From Apteryx mantelli (taxonomy: Eukaryota; Chordata; Aves; Apterygiformes; Apterygidae): a DNA stretch of 64,000 nucleotides. The translations under genes and the position numbers were made by a program. Positions 1 through 10,980 of the stretch are shown one piece after another (positions within the stretch are counted from its first letter, which is position 1; each line of letters opens with the position of its first letter). A model generated the notes under the pieces. That model made no database searches. It was given only the letters and a program-made list of their open reading frames with translations, and was not told the DNA's origin. The DNA lies in the NCBI RefSeq assembly GCF_036417845.1, contig NC_089978.1:87414007-87478006 (forward strand). The letters run 5' to 3'.

Positions 1-1097
1 CTCCTGCAGAGTTGTTTCCATTAATCATTCTCTCTAGAGTTCTCTGGGTGTAGTTCTTCGTGGGATGATAATTGTTACTGCCTGCTACAGGAATTCTTTG
101 AATACTGTTTTTGCAGAGCTAGTCTTACCCATTTTCCTTTTTATCTTGCTTGGAGTCTTTCTGTAATGTAGCAAAAGGTTTTGAGGATTGTTAGAGTCAC
201 AGTTCTTTCTGTAACCTGGCACCAAACATTTGATATCCATGAGGGTTATGTGCAGTGTCAATAAGCACAGAGGAGCTCAAGTTTTGCAGACTTTGGCACA
301 TATTCCAAACTATGGCTCTGAAGAAACAATCTCCTTTGGAAAATCCCGTTGCAGGTGAGCACTCCTCCTAGTGATGCTTTGCTTTCCTTTTTGGTTTACT
401 GAACTTCAAACACAAAAGTCTTCTGATCACAAGATTTCTAAAGAAGCTATGTTAATTAGTGACTCTGTCTTTCTTTAGTTTGGATATTCTAAGTGGAATC
501 TAGAAGCTGAGAAAGCTGTCTGAAAACCTTCTCTGTTACTAGTGTTTCCATCATTCTGTTTAGTCTATAATCATTATATGGTATTACAAAGGATTTTTTT
601 GGTAGGCAAAATAATGCTAGACGCAGCATATGCATCCTGTGCTTGTTTGTACATGAGAAGAGGAGGAATATTCCCCCTTAAAATTTTAATACTTGATAAT
701 TCTGTTTGTTGCCTGTGCATCCATTGGTATGCCCTTTGTTTGTACTACAGAAATCAGACTAAACCAGCCAGTGCCAAAGCTCAGTAAAGTCAACAAGAGC
801 TACCTGTTGTTTTCAAAAGGCTTTGAAAGGTACTCTGCATTCCTAATGGAGCATGTATATAAGAATAGGTGCACTGATCTCTTTTTACATTCTTTATATG
901 CGTTGAATTCCTTGAATTTATTTCATACACTTCTTTTCATTCAGAACATCAATCAGTATTTTATTTTCTTCAAGCAAATTATAGGATGAATGCCATATAT
1001 TGTTGGAATTAAAAAAATACATAATGTATGAATATAGTAAGGACAGATCTCTTGAACTGAAATACTATGCATTTAGTTTTTGTATCTTATATTACAG
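1..1097 (+). other. CDKL5: CDKL5 intron upstream of the 41-codon cassette exon
   Basis: AT-rich sequence with no frame resembling the CDKL5 segment expected next upstream, a lysine-rich stretch just before the 3' exons. The upstream exons must therefore lie before the window. The open frames at 542-989 are low-complexity and match nothing I recognise. The intron ends in TTATATTACAG at 1097. Confidence 0.6.
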
Positions 1098-1220
1098 ACA
1101 GACTCAACCAACGGGGAGAATCCAAGCATCAAGAAATCCCTCTTTCCTCTTTTTAATTCAAAGAATAATTTAAAGCATAGTTCTTCTTTGAAAAAGCTTC
1201 CTGTAGTCACTCTACCCATG
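1098..1220 (+). CDS. CDKL5: CDKL5 alternative cassette exon (41 codons)
   Basis: This exon encodes 41 residues in one open frame, starting TDSTNGENPSIKKSLFPLF and ending KKLPVVTLPM. It follows an acceptor ATTACAG and precedes a non-consensus donor GTATTA. It is 123 nt and in phase 0 at both ends, so it can be skipped or included without changing frame. From memory, mammalian CDKL5 has an alternative exon (called 16b or 17) of exactly 123 nt, which turns the 960-residue isoform into 1001 residues. The SIKKSLFPLFNSKN core resembles it. The segment lies in the long regulatory tail C-terminal to the CMGC kinase domain and is rich in Ser and Lys. The weak donor fits alternative use. Exon assignment is firm; the functional effect of inclusion is unknown. 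Confidence 0.85.
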
Positions 1221-2335
1221 GTATTAATTTTTAAGTACAGTAGCACTGTAAAACGCTCCAGTAAACTTGTTTTACTGACTACAGCAGCATGTATTTTATT
1301 TTCACGGGTTCACTTTCTCTTCATGCCAGTTAAGTACCTGGGCCAGTTCGATAAATTCTAGTACAATTGGCAGTTCTGTTGGAATAGATTGTGTTTTTTA
1401 AAAAATGTTTTTAGTAGTCTGATATACCGAAAATTTAATGTACACAGTTCCAGGTAGAATGAGATTAAAGGAGGAAAATAGTTGCAAAGTCACACAGATT
1501 AGACTATCTCTTTTTGTTTCAATCAGGAAAAATTAACCCAATTTATTTTATAGCTATATTGGAGATACATTTTATGTGCAAGCTGATTCTTTATATTGGA
1601 ATTGAATTAAACAAATACTGTAACAACAGATTCTCTGAAAAAAAAGTTTTTATCTCATGCTTCTGCTATATTTTTGTTTCTCCTGATTGTTCATGATAAC
1701 CTCTTTTTAATGCAAGTTGTCTTTAAAATTTTAGTTGTCCAATTTTTCGCATTAAATTCTTGGAATGGTATAAAACTCTTTACATATAAAAGCTTAAAAT
1801 AATCTTTCTGCCATAAGTTTTGTTGAAGTTGCTGTTTGTTTTTCATTTTTCAGGGAGTTTTTCAATTTTCACTTTAGTTTGGAATATTTGGGAAGGAGAA
1901 GAAAGATGGGGAAAGAAAAAGCTCTTTTTCTTGTGATGGCAAAATGAGCCAGACATCAGTTTAGAGACAATTTTGATCTGCTTCACACAGGAACAAATTT
2001 ATGGAACTGATCCATGGTCTTAACTGCAGTATGGAATGCTTTTTAAGTGAAGATGAGGCGCAACAATTTTTTTTTCTTTGGAAGCCTTGTTTAACTGCTC
2101 TCTCTTGCAGCAGATAACACTAACAGCATGTGAATGCTTTAAGGGCTAAGGGTATAGCAAATCTGCATGATATCCACAGCCACTCATTATTTACTATGGG
2201 GAAAAATATTGAAAGTGCATTACAATTCTGCCACAGTAATGGAATTCACTTGCATTATGTAGTTAACTGGGGAGAATGGTTTACAGCTATTTTTAAGAAT
2301 ATATTAAGAAATCACTAATTAATGTTTTGTTGCAG
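1221..2335 (+). other. CDKL5: CDKL5 intron
   Basis: AT-rich intron between the cassette exon and the next exon. It has no recognisable repeat or conserved coding frame. It ends with the acceptor TTTTGTTGCAG just before 2336. Confidence 0.7.
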
Positions 2336-2455
2336 ATGCCTAGTAGTGATGGTCAGGATCTTTTGGCATTACAGAAAGCCATTCACACTTCTAATCACCA
2401 GAGCAGCAGGCAGAAGGATTGGCATCCTGAGAAGATGACAGAAATCCAGCCTCAT
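2336..2455 (+). CDS. CDKL5: CDKL5 penultimate coding exon
   Basis: This 120-nt, phase 0-0 exon encodes 40 residues, running from MPSSDGQDLLALQKAIHT to PEKMTEIQPH. It aligns to the human CDKL5 tail segment containing SPDLLTLQKSIHSA and RPEKISDLQTQ. It is flanked by TTGTTGCAG and GTAAGT. The encoded stretch is part of the low-complexity C-terminal tail, not the kinase domain. Its first codon is ATG by chance and is not a start site. Confidence 0.93.
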
Positions 2456-3764
2456 GTAAGTGCCATTATCAATTCCCTGTATTCTGAGATCATTGATGTG
2501 TCTTGACAGCTTTTTCTGTGGTGAATAGAAAAATTGCATTTGGCATTATTTCCCAGCCTCCCCATTCCTTGCTCATTGAATGTAAAAAGTCATGTGCCTT
2601 CCATCCTGCATAATTCTTTGGTAATCTAGACATGAATGACAGGGAAAAGAAGAGAGACAATAAGTCCCTCTGTCAGTCTTTGAGTCTTCTGAAATATTGG
2701 TTATGTTTTTCCGTTAGAGGCAAACAAAATCTAAATGCACATCTCTGGTAGGCACTGGAGCATTGTGTAAAGACCCTCCAGTTTGCGCTGCAGGGATTGG
2801 TGTGTCCTAGGGGTGCAGTGCTACCCTACACAGAAATACTGGATGGGGTCCTAAGGGCATTGTAACCACATTACTGTGCAGCTCTGCCTCAGCTGGCACG
2901 AACTGCAGTTTGAGCAGGTTAGATTATCAAAGTATAGCACTGCACTGATGCAGCTTTGTTTTCTCCAGTTCTAAAACCAGCTTTTGGGGATCAGGGTTTG
3001 TGAGAGAGCCTCTGTGCCATGCTGTGTTGCCATTACAACGCTGAAAACCAAACAAGGGGGTTTGTTACAGCTGCGGTGTTCTATGAGCTGTGGAATTTAA
3101 TGAAAGCAGTTCCCTACCAGTTTGTGTTCTCGGGCTCCCCCAGGTCCTTACCCATTTCAATAATCCTGTGTCTCTGTTTTTCTATGACCTGCTCACCAGC
3201 TAAAGAAGCATGTGCTATGAGGGACCAGAACAGCTTATCACCCAGCTGCTGCCTATAAAAATATCAAACAGCTGAGTTCTGCCAGCCTTTATCTCAGTGC
3301 GGAGTTACTCAGGTCTCTCTCTATGCCATGCTGATGTTCAGGAAACTTTAAGGAGCTTTGTATTTCCAAGATCAGTAAAATATGGCCATAAAATATGGCT
3401 GAGGCTCTAAAGTTAATAGCTGCCCATCTGTCAGGACTCTTACTAATGCAGGTGCCTGTGCCTCCTTTCTCATAGGAAATCAGCCTAAACTAATTGGTGG
3501 GAACAAAGGTTTTTCTGATGTAGCCATTTCCTCTTTTCAGGTAACTAATAGATTTGAATCATAATGAGAAGACATTTTTTTAGGTGTGTAGTTGTAGCTT
3601 GAACTGAAATATTCTGAATGAATGCATATTAAAAGTGATGAAGTCCTGTGAAGTTCAGAATGTTCAATTATATTAAGATATGACAGTTTTGCTACAGGAA
3701 GCCTGATATAGTATTATAACAACAAGAGGGCACTAGGTCAAGTGCTTTCTGCCATGTCTTTCAG
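2456..3764 (+). other. CDKL5: CDKL5 intron
   Basis: Intron between the last two coding exons. It starts GTAAGT and ends GTCTTTCAG at 3764. No repeat or further exon was recognised. The open frame at 3019-3258 is a chance frame. Confidence 0.75.
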
Positions 3765-4151
3765 AACCAGCCATTAAAATCTCTTCGAAAGCTATTACAT
3801 CTCTCCTCTTCAAATCATTCTGTCCCTGCTGAGCCTCGCTTCCAACCCTTACCAAGTCAGCCAGCCAAAGCTTCTTTTTCTGAAGTGCGAATTCACCCCA
3901 TGAGTCAAAGCTCCAGCAGTGGCAGCAGCAACGTACGGCAAGAGTCTCAGTCAAAAAGCAGGCCAACACTGCAGATACCTGGCCAGCTGGAACCTAGCTG
4001 GCACGTCGCGCCAGCGAGCAGGAGCACAAACGACGGGCCTCCCTACTCCGATCAGCTGCCTTCCAAGAGCGGACAGAATGGGCACGCGTATAACCGAACA
4101 AACCGATCACGAATGCCAAATCTGAATGATTTAAAAGAGACAGCCTTGTAA
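3765..4151 (+). CDS. CDKL5: CDKL5 terminal coding exon, conserved C-terminus
   Basis: CDKL5 is a Ser/Thr kinase of the CMGC group that acts in neurons, in nucleus, cytoplasm and synapses. Its loss causes early-onset epilepsy in humans. This exon encodes the last 128 residues, starting [15 protein letters not shown] and ending [19 protein letters not shown] before TAA. The final 19 residues match the mammalian C-terminus as I recall it. The acceptor is CTTTCAG and the frame continues in phase 0 from the 2336-2455 exon. The exon is rich in Ser, Gln and Pro, as is usual for this disordered tail. Only the 3' part of the gene is in the window; the kinase domain is upstream. Confidence 0.97.
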   Translation, partial: NQPLKSLRKLLHLSSSNHSVPAEPRFQPLPSQPAKASFSEVRIHPMSQSSSSGSSNVRQESQSKSRPTLQIPGQLEPSWHVAPASRSTNDGPPYSDQLPSKSGQNGHAYNRTNRSRMPNLNDLKETAL

Positions 4152-4220
4152 TTGCACTCCAGAAAATAAGCCAGTTCACATGGAGATCGACGTAGGGGAG
4201 CGGTAGTGGTTCTGGTGATG

Positions 4221-4226
4221 GTAAGT
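4221..4226 (+). promoter_or_regulatory. Strong splice-donor-like site beyond the CDKL5 stop
   Basis: GATG followed by GTAAGT gives a near-perfect donor 69 nt downstream of the stop. If used, it would place an exon junction in the 3' UTR or link to exons further downstream. No acceptor partner was identified. Confidence 0.35.
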
Positions 4227-4818
4227 CTGTATTTTCAGCTTTATAAAGGTGTGCAATATGTACATGTGGAGCTATGCTGTTTGGCACCACAGTGAGAGTC
4301 AGGGATTATACAGTAAAACAAGTTGAATTATGAATTGCCAGTCATCAGAAAAGTCATTGGATACCAGGCAGAGTGTGCCATTCGGGGAGAAAAATGTATT
4401 ACTGTTTTCTCTCGTTTACATTCCAGCTTAGTGCACATCTCTGTCTGAAAGCTGAGAGACTTTTGGTATGTATTGGCACTTATAAGGGTGAAAACATTCA
4501 TGTCTAGACCTATGCCCTTACTACATTTTTTGCTGCCTAGTTTAAACAGTGGGGTTTATGTGATAGAAGTGTATCCCTGTTAAGGGTTTAAAGTTAAATT
4601 GTACGTCTTAAATTTGTTTTTTAAACTACCATATTTGATAGGATTTGTAATATTTATTTATGATGACCTAATATCGTACTGTTATAATCATATCTTTTAT
4701 GTTATAATGTAAAGTTATTTTGAGCTGTTTGAAACATTGTGAAGCAGTGCAACAGCTACAGTAGTTTCTATAAAAAACTAACAGTAACATTTATATATTG
4801 CATCAGGAGTATTTTATT

Positions 4819-4841
4819 CTATATATAAATATATATATAAA
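4819..4841. repeat. AT-rich simple sequence
   Basis: Imperfect TATATAAA-type simple sequence in the CDKL5 3' UTR. Confidence 0.7.
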
Positions 4842-4954
4842 TGGAAAATAACTGTCTGTTTTTTAAATATACTCATTTAAAAGAAAAGTATTGTTATGAC
4901 ACTATCTGCCATATTTTTATACATTTGTGATATAAAGTGCAGTATTATACTTCT

Positions 4955-4960
4955 AATAAA
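4955..4960 (+). terminator. CDKL5: Proximal polyadenylation signal, CDKL5
   Basis: AATAAA follows an AT-rich stretch and is followed within 30 nt by the GT-containing sequence GTGGATATAAGTGTG. It would produce a short 3' UTR of about 0.8 kb. Confidence 0.55.
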
Positions 4961-6296
4961 AGGAAGTTGAATGTGGATATAAGTGTGACTGTAACAGTAT
5001 GAATCTTGCTCAGCTATTAGAGCCCGGCATTATAGGCGTTATTGATAACAAACAAAAGACAACATTCAATTCCAAGCTTTATTATGGGCTATTTTGTTGG
5101 AAGTATTGGCTAACTGTAAGAGACTGCAGAACTGTACAGTAATCTAAATGTGGTGTGTTCTCCCCTAACTGTGTCCTTAGCTTTCCTATTAATATTAATG
5201 GAAGTTTTGCATCTGCGTCATGAGCATAGAGCCCCAGTACCAATTTTTTTTCTCTAAAGGTATAAAGTGCCCCATGACTACAAGCTAAAGCAGGTGCTCT
5301 TCCACTTAATAGTAGGGGTGAAGACCAAAGAAACCTAGCATGAATTGCAAGTGAAATGCCAAACTTTGACACTTACGCATAGCATGCCGCTGCAGATCAT
5401 GGTATAAGCTTTTATGTATATGTGTATTTTACATCTTGTTTAACAATCTATTAACTATTAAGATGAACACTGTATTTAAATTTAAAATACTCTTGCACTT
5501 TTTATTATATTTCAGGATGTATTTAAAGCTACCAGTCTTATATTTGGATATTGAGGGAAAAGGTTGCCATGCAGCTTATTTTCTCCTTACATTTTGCTCT
5601 CAGAATACTCCAATGCACAGTTCAGTTTCCAGTCTCAGCAAAAGAGTAGATCTTGGGTTCCAGTCTCCTGTAGAACATTGTTAAAGCTGCCTTTACACTG
5701 GTGAATTTCAAGTGTAGCAAATATACAACCTGATTCCTCTGTTGCTACCAGTAAGGTCAATCACGGGTGAGTTGGTAGGAGTCAAGAGTTATGCCAGTCC
5801 AGTGCAATAAGAGGAGAGTGAGGCCTGTAGTGTCAGAACAATATAATCTTTCCTTTTTAAACTCATTAGTTCAACTCTGCCATTACTCTGCAGCATAGTT
5901 CATTTTATATACAGTGTTCTCATAAAGTAAATATACTTGCAAATATGTTGTCTTTTCCAAAAAGAGATTAACCTGAATGTAAATTTGATGATTTAGCCAT
6001 AGGTACATTTAACAGAAATAGCCAGACGATAAGAGCTGAAGTTCCTACTTTGATAACAATGCAAACTGGATGTGATGATGTTCAGTACCTCTTGAATCAT
6101 ACCAAAGTTCTAAGAACATTATACAACAAAATTGGCACCACTACTTTAAAAGTCTTTGTCATAAAGTACAATATGAAAGTATGTCATTTCAGGTTTGTCC
6201 AGGGCAAAAAGTAAGTCTAGTAAATCTGAAAAACTACAAAGTAAGAATTCTTTATTTGTGAATTGCCTGCAAGAAATGTGTATGTGTTTTTTTTAA

Positions 6297-6350
6297 TAGA
6301 TATATATGATATATTCTGTGTTTATGTATCATATATATCACATATATAAA
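6297..6350. repeat. Imperfect AT palindromic simple repeat
   Basis: Stretches of ATATATGATATAT and CATATATATCACATATATA give a self-complementary AT-rich block inside the long 3' UTR. Confidence 0.6.
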
Positions 6351-9300
6351 TACAGTAGACATGACAGGGTGTTCATCTTTTTAATAATGTCATTGGGCAT
6401 CCAAGAAACACATTGTGATGTTTACTACTTGTTATTATCACAGTATATTTCTTCTGACCTTTTAGAAATCTTTTTTGGATTCACCAGTTCATCACAATTG
6501 GGTTAGTCCTGTTCTCTGCTCTGAACTGGGCTGATGCCACTGAAATCCCTTACAAAAACATTGTCTTTAGATCAAGAGTGGGGCTCTAAGCAGTACTATG
6601 TGAATGTCTCAAACTGAGCATTCAGACTAGACTCTTCTGTACTTTCTGGATATAATTCCTTTTGCCTCTACCAGACTTTTACTTTTGGTAAAAGTTTCAT
6701 GCTTGGGATAATCATACAGGGCTGTCTATGGTTGTTCTGATTTCTGGCAGGGAAAAATGTTTCCAAAGGATTTTTCTTCAGTACCCATTGAGTTAAATTA
6801 GAATAATCTCTGACTGTACTTATAGCTGTTTAAAATAGTTAGCAAAGCTTCAAGGGTCACCCAAGGAGTGTTCAAGTATTTGGTGGCCCATATTTACAGA
6901 AAGTTCTTCCTACTTCATAGTGCATTTTCTTCTCAAATTCAACAAACCATAATAGATTAAAGTTGAGTACTAGATCATATTGAGCATATGTAATATTTTC
7001 TTGCTTCTGTTGGAAAGAACTTCCAGCAGCTCAGCCAGCTGGTGCTGGGATAAATTGAGTATTTTTAACCTGGTCTAACTATTTAGAGTATTGCTAATGT
7101 AATTTTGCTGAGGCTTCCGAACAAGTCTTATTACAGTGACTGAGATTTGCTGACTCAAAAAAGGAGAAGAGAATTACAGAGCAAACAATTTTGTAAGCGC
7201 GAGCTTTCTTCTTCATGAGTTTGTGAGTCTTGTGCTACATGTTCTATAGAGTTATTTAGGATAAAACATCTTAGACTGTATTTTATTCTTTGGCAATCTG
7301 TTTTGCCTTATTATGGCATCACTAGTGATGTGAATAGAAAAAAAGCCTACATTTCAGAAATGAATTTTAGTCATTTTGCAGAACTCAAGCTGCCTGAACT
7401 TGTCTATATGTTTTTACTATTATTGAGCTCTCGTTAACTGAGAAAAGGCACCTTAAGCTCCTCTTAATTTAAATTGCATATGTTTAAGTTGTCCTTTCAA
7501 ACTGCCATGAAAACGTGTTAGCCTAAAACAATATTTTTCAATAGACCTGACCGCAGAGAACAGTCTCTTAGAGCCGTTTAATATGTTTTGTTCCATTATC
7601 ACACTCTGAGGTTCATTGCTCCTCTGAGAGCTCACCAGGACAGAGTTCTTGGCAGGAAGTCAGTGATCTCAGATTCAGTCCATTCCTTCCCATCCCACAG
7701 GGCTCAGGACTGATACCAAACTTTGATTTCAGATACCAAGTGAGACCCACCTAGATATAGGGGTTCTGATACAACTCTACAGATACTTGCTCTTTTAGAT
7801 CACTGTTAAAGCAGGCATCAAACTTCAAGTCATATAATACACCCTAAAATCATCTTTAGGCTTGTCATCTTTCTCTCTCCTAGACTGACTTGCTTCTGAG
7901 AGCAAAGTTAGAGTGATTCTTTAAGGAGTAGAGTCCTGTGATAAGCACTTGGCTTTTGGCCATTCCTTGCCATTCTAGCTGGGTCTCTTGTGGAGGATAA
8001 ATCTTAGTAGTACAGACAGCTACATGACCAGCTTCATTTTGTTTCCTTCAAAAGCCACTGTCACTATTAGCTGACTAAACTATTGTGCTCACCCACAAAA
8101 AGCTCTGTATTCTAAATGTTTCAGCTCTGTAGACCTTCCCTATAACAAAGGGAATACTCATTACATAAGTCTGAAAGCACTGTCGTAATCTAAGACAACC
8201 CAGGCACTTTCAAGAGGAACCGTGAGCTAGAAAGTTTTATTCATGTTTCAGTTGTTTGTGGTCTTGAAACTTTATGGGAGTGAGACATGCTTTAAAAATA
8301 CCTGCATCTAATTAATTCTCTATATGTTGAACACTGTTAGAGTAGAGGGGGGAAAAACATTTGACTCCCAATCTGTCACACAAAGTATATTAAAAGGATA
8401 GCCATATAAACATACCACGAAGTGTGGGGTGGCCACTAATGTTTAATTTCTTCCATCTCAAATTCAGCATACACAATACATCTGTTAATGGGATTACACC
8501 ATAAACCACACAGCTGGGCTGTTGTAGCTCATGTAAGTAGGCCCACCATGTGAAATAGGATAAGAATGTCACAGAAGATGCTTAGAAAGGTAGTGTGGCC
8601 TATTTAACCATTTTTAAATAACCTTCAATCAGGACACTATTTAAGAACAGGTGCCTTTCCCCACACAGCTCTCCCTAATAGTGTCATGATATTAACCATT
8701 CATTAACTGAGGTTTGTAGAGAATGAGGAGAAAAGCCATTTAACTTCTAGCCTTTGTTAAAAAGGGAGCAATTTGAGTAAACCCTTTTAACATAACACAG
8801 CTTGGAAGCTTCTAGACATTGGCTCCTTCTTCAAAGGATCAAACAGCACAGTGCATCATGGCTGAAGGCCTTTCAGGCTTTCAGGCTAATGAAGGCTTGT
8901 ACAGATCACATTACTTGGCTCAGATGTTATAATGAAACTGCAAGATCTTTCATTCTGCAATCACAAAGCAAATTCCATGAAAATTGAGCAAAGCACCAAA
9001 TAGAATTTTATAGGAGATCTTTTAATCTGAAGAGAAAATCTTTTGCTGGATAATCTTTTGCTTCAATGGTCTATTTTAATATCTATTGCAGGAGAAAGCA
9101 GATGTAAATCTGGTAGATGAGGCTTGAGCTTACCCGCTCCAAGTTCTGCTTTTGTTACTGGGGTATCCTTACGTAGCCAGATTTGCAGCAAAAGGTGTCT
9201 TTTTTGACATACTGACTAAATGCAAGATGTGTTAGAGGACCACCCCTTCTATATTTTGATGCTTTTATTTCACCGAATCAGATTGCTTCTCAAGCTCTTT

Positions 9301-10953
9301 TAGAATGTAACTCAAATATGCAGCCAGGCAAATGTGACTCAAGACATGGCCCAAGGGTCTGAATGTGGAATTTATGACATGGACTAAGAGGTCAGGGAAG
9401 TGACTCTAGACCTCTCTTGTCACCTCTGCAAGTCGATCTACCTCCTCTCTCTTAGAGAATGTGGTCAAGGTTTGGTTTGTTTGTTCTCAGTTTATTACCG
9501 ACTGCAGATTTTGAAGAGGCATAGAAGAAGATTCTTCCTTTAGGTACTGTTAGCAACCAAGTAATAAAATTTTGATGGGCCTTCATCTGATATATTTCTA
9601 AAACCTTCAAGCCATCTCAGCTCTCCTTCTAGAGTCCTAATGCCATCCTTTGCACTGCTTTGCAGTCTTCCCTTGCACTTCCCCCTGTGGTTCTTAAATA
9701 TTGCAGTTGCCTTGTTCTTTCTTGTTTCTCTAGTGCAGCAGATTATCAGGGAGTTAGAGGCCTTATCTACTACTCCACCCTGTTTGCTGTTTTATTCAAA
9801 CAGCTATCCTTAGACTTGCTCAGGATTTTCTTCATTTTTATTTTTCATTTCTTTTGGGTGAGATATCTTACCTCGTTGTGCCCCTGCTGAAATATATTGC
9901 CTACCAGGCTTTTTGTTCCACCAGGTCTCTGTTTTCACAGGACGTTGTTTCTCTGGATCCATTCTGAGAATTGCATCTTAAATGTACAGGCATAGAAATG
10001 CTATGTCAAGTAACTGCTTTTGTAGAGCTTTCCATTAGCAAAGTTAAAGCATGTCCATAGCACAAGACAGAAGACTCTTGACATGTAAATCCAATGGCAG
10101 AGCTTCTAACTGTTCAGTAACAAGGCAAAGCTTCAAGCATAGGTCAGATTCAGGTAACTGTCTACACTTTCTCCCTTTTTTATTCCTTACCTTTTTATTG
10201 CTAGTGCACATCTTAGACTCATACGACTGAAGGATATGTCTAATCAAAAGGAGTAACATCTATATTTGGTTTATATGGAACAATAAGCTAAAATCTTCCA
10301 CGAAACCATAATTTTGCTGGAAATTCTATGCAGGCATTTTGAAATCTGGTAAATCTGTTGAGGAAACCTTTCAGGACTGCTTAGATCTCCACTGTGAAAT
10401 ACTGAATTCTGAATTATGTCATTTGGGAGAAGGAAGGAAGAACTAGGTTTAGAAAAATGTGATCTTTTCTCACCATCTGCCAGTACAGACTATTCCAAAA
10501 ATAACGGACTGTGGAGGTAGTTTTCAAAACTTCTAAATTTATGGATAAGATTCCCCAATTTTGTTAACAGCTGTTAGAAAGTCTGAAGCGCACAAACTTT
10601 TAAATCTACCATGCTTTCTGTTGTGGAAGGGATGTGATGTGATGTTAACCTTTTTAATCCTGGAATACAAATTGATTTTAAAATGTGTTGAATATTTAAA
10701 GATGACTTCATGCAAGTTAATAAACCATTTGTAAAGTGATTGTATACAATCCTTTGTATCATGTTGTTGGTACATCTTACCAAATTTTTTTGGGGCATGT
10801 ATTCCATTCTTAACTTCTATACAATTTCTATTGTTGCTGTAAATATTCTAAAAGAGAAAAAAATCCTGTGGTAACCTTAACTATCAGCATGGAAATGGTT
10901 CATTTTTACTGAGCACAATGTATTTTTGAATGGGCCTTCCAAAATATGTCTTT

Positions 10954-10959
10954 AATAAA
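10954..10959 (+). terminator. CDKL5: Distal polyadenylation signal, CDKL5
   Basis: AATAAA in CTTTAATAAAATGC, followed after about 45 nt by a GT-rich run (GATGTTGTTCC). The resulting UTR length agrees with the known long human CDKL5 3' UTR. Sequence character becomes less AT-rich beyond this point. Confidence 0.5.
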
Positions 10960-10980
10960 ATGCAGGTTTTGCACTAGAAA

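Larger units (their letters stand above)
4152..10980 (+). other. CDKL5: CDKL5 3' UTR (probable, about 6.8 kb)
   Basis: AT-rich sequence without recognisable repeats or coding frames follows the CDKL5 stop. A first AATAAA lies at 4955-4960 and would give an 0.8-kb UTR. Others lie at 9563, 10,719 and 10,954. Human CDKL5 is known to have a very long 3' UTR (about 6.6 kb), so the signal at 10,954-10,959 is the likely distal end. The extent is inferred. A strong donor-like site at 4220/4221 means that part of this region could instead be spliced. Confidence 0.55.

Noticed and set aside
290-354. Exon-like block with AG before it and GCAG-GTGAGC at its end
   Set aside because: None of its frames matches CDKL5, and its length does not give a phase-0 end, which the next exon requires. 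The expected upstream CDKL5 segment is absent from this window.
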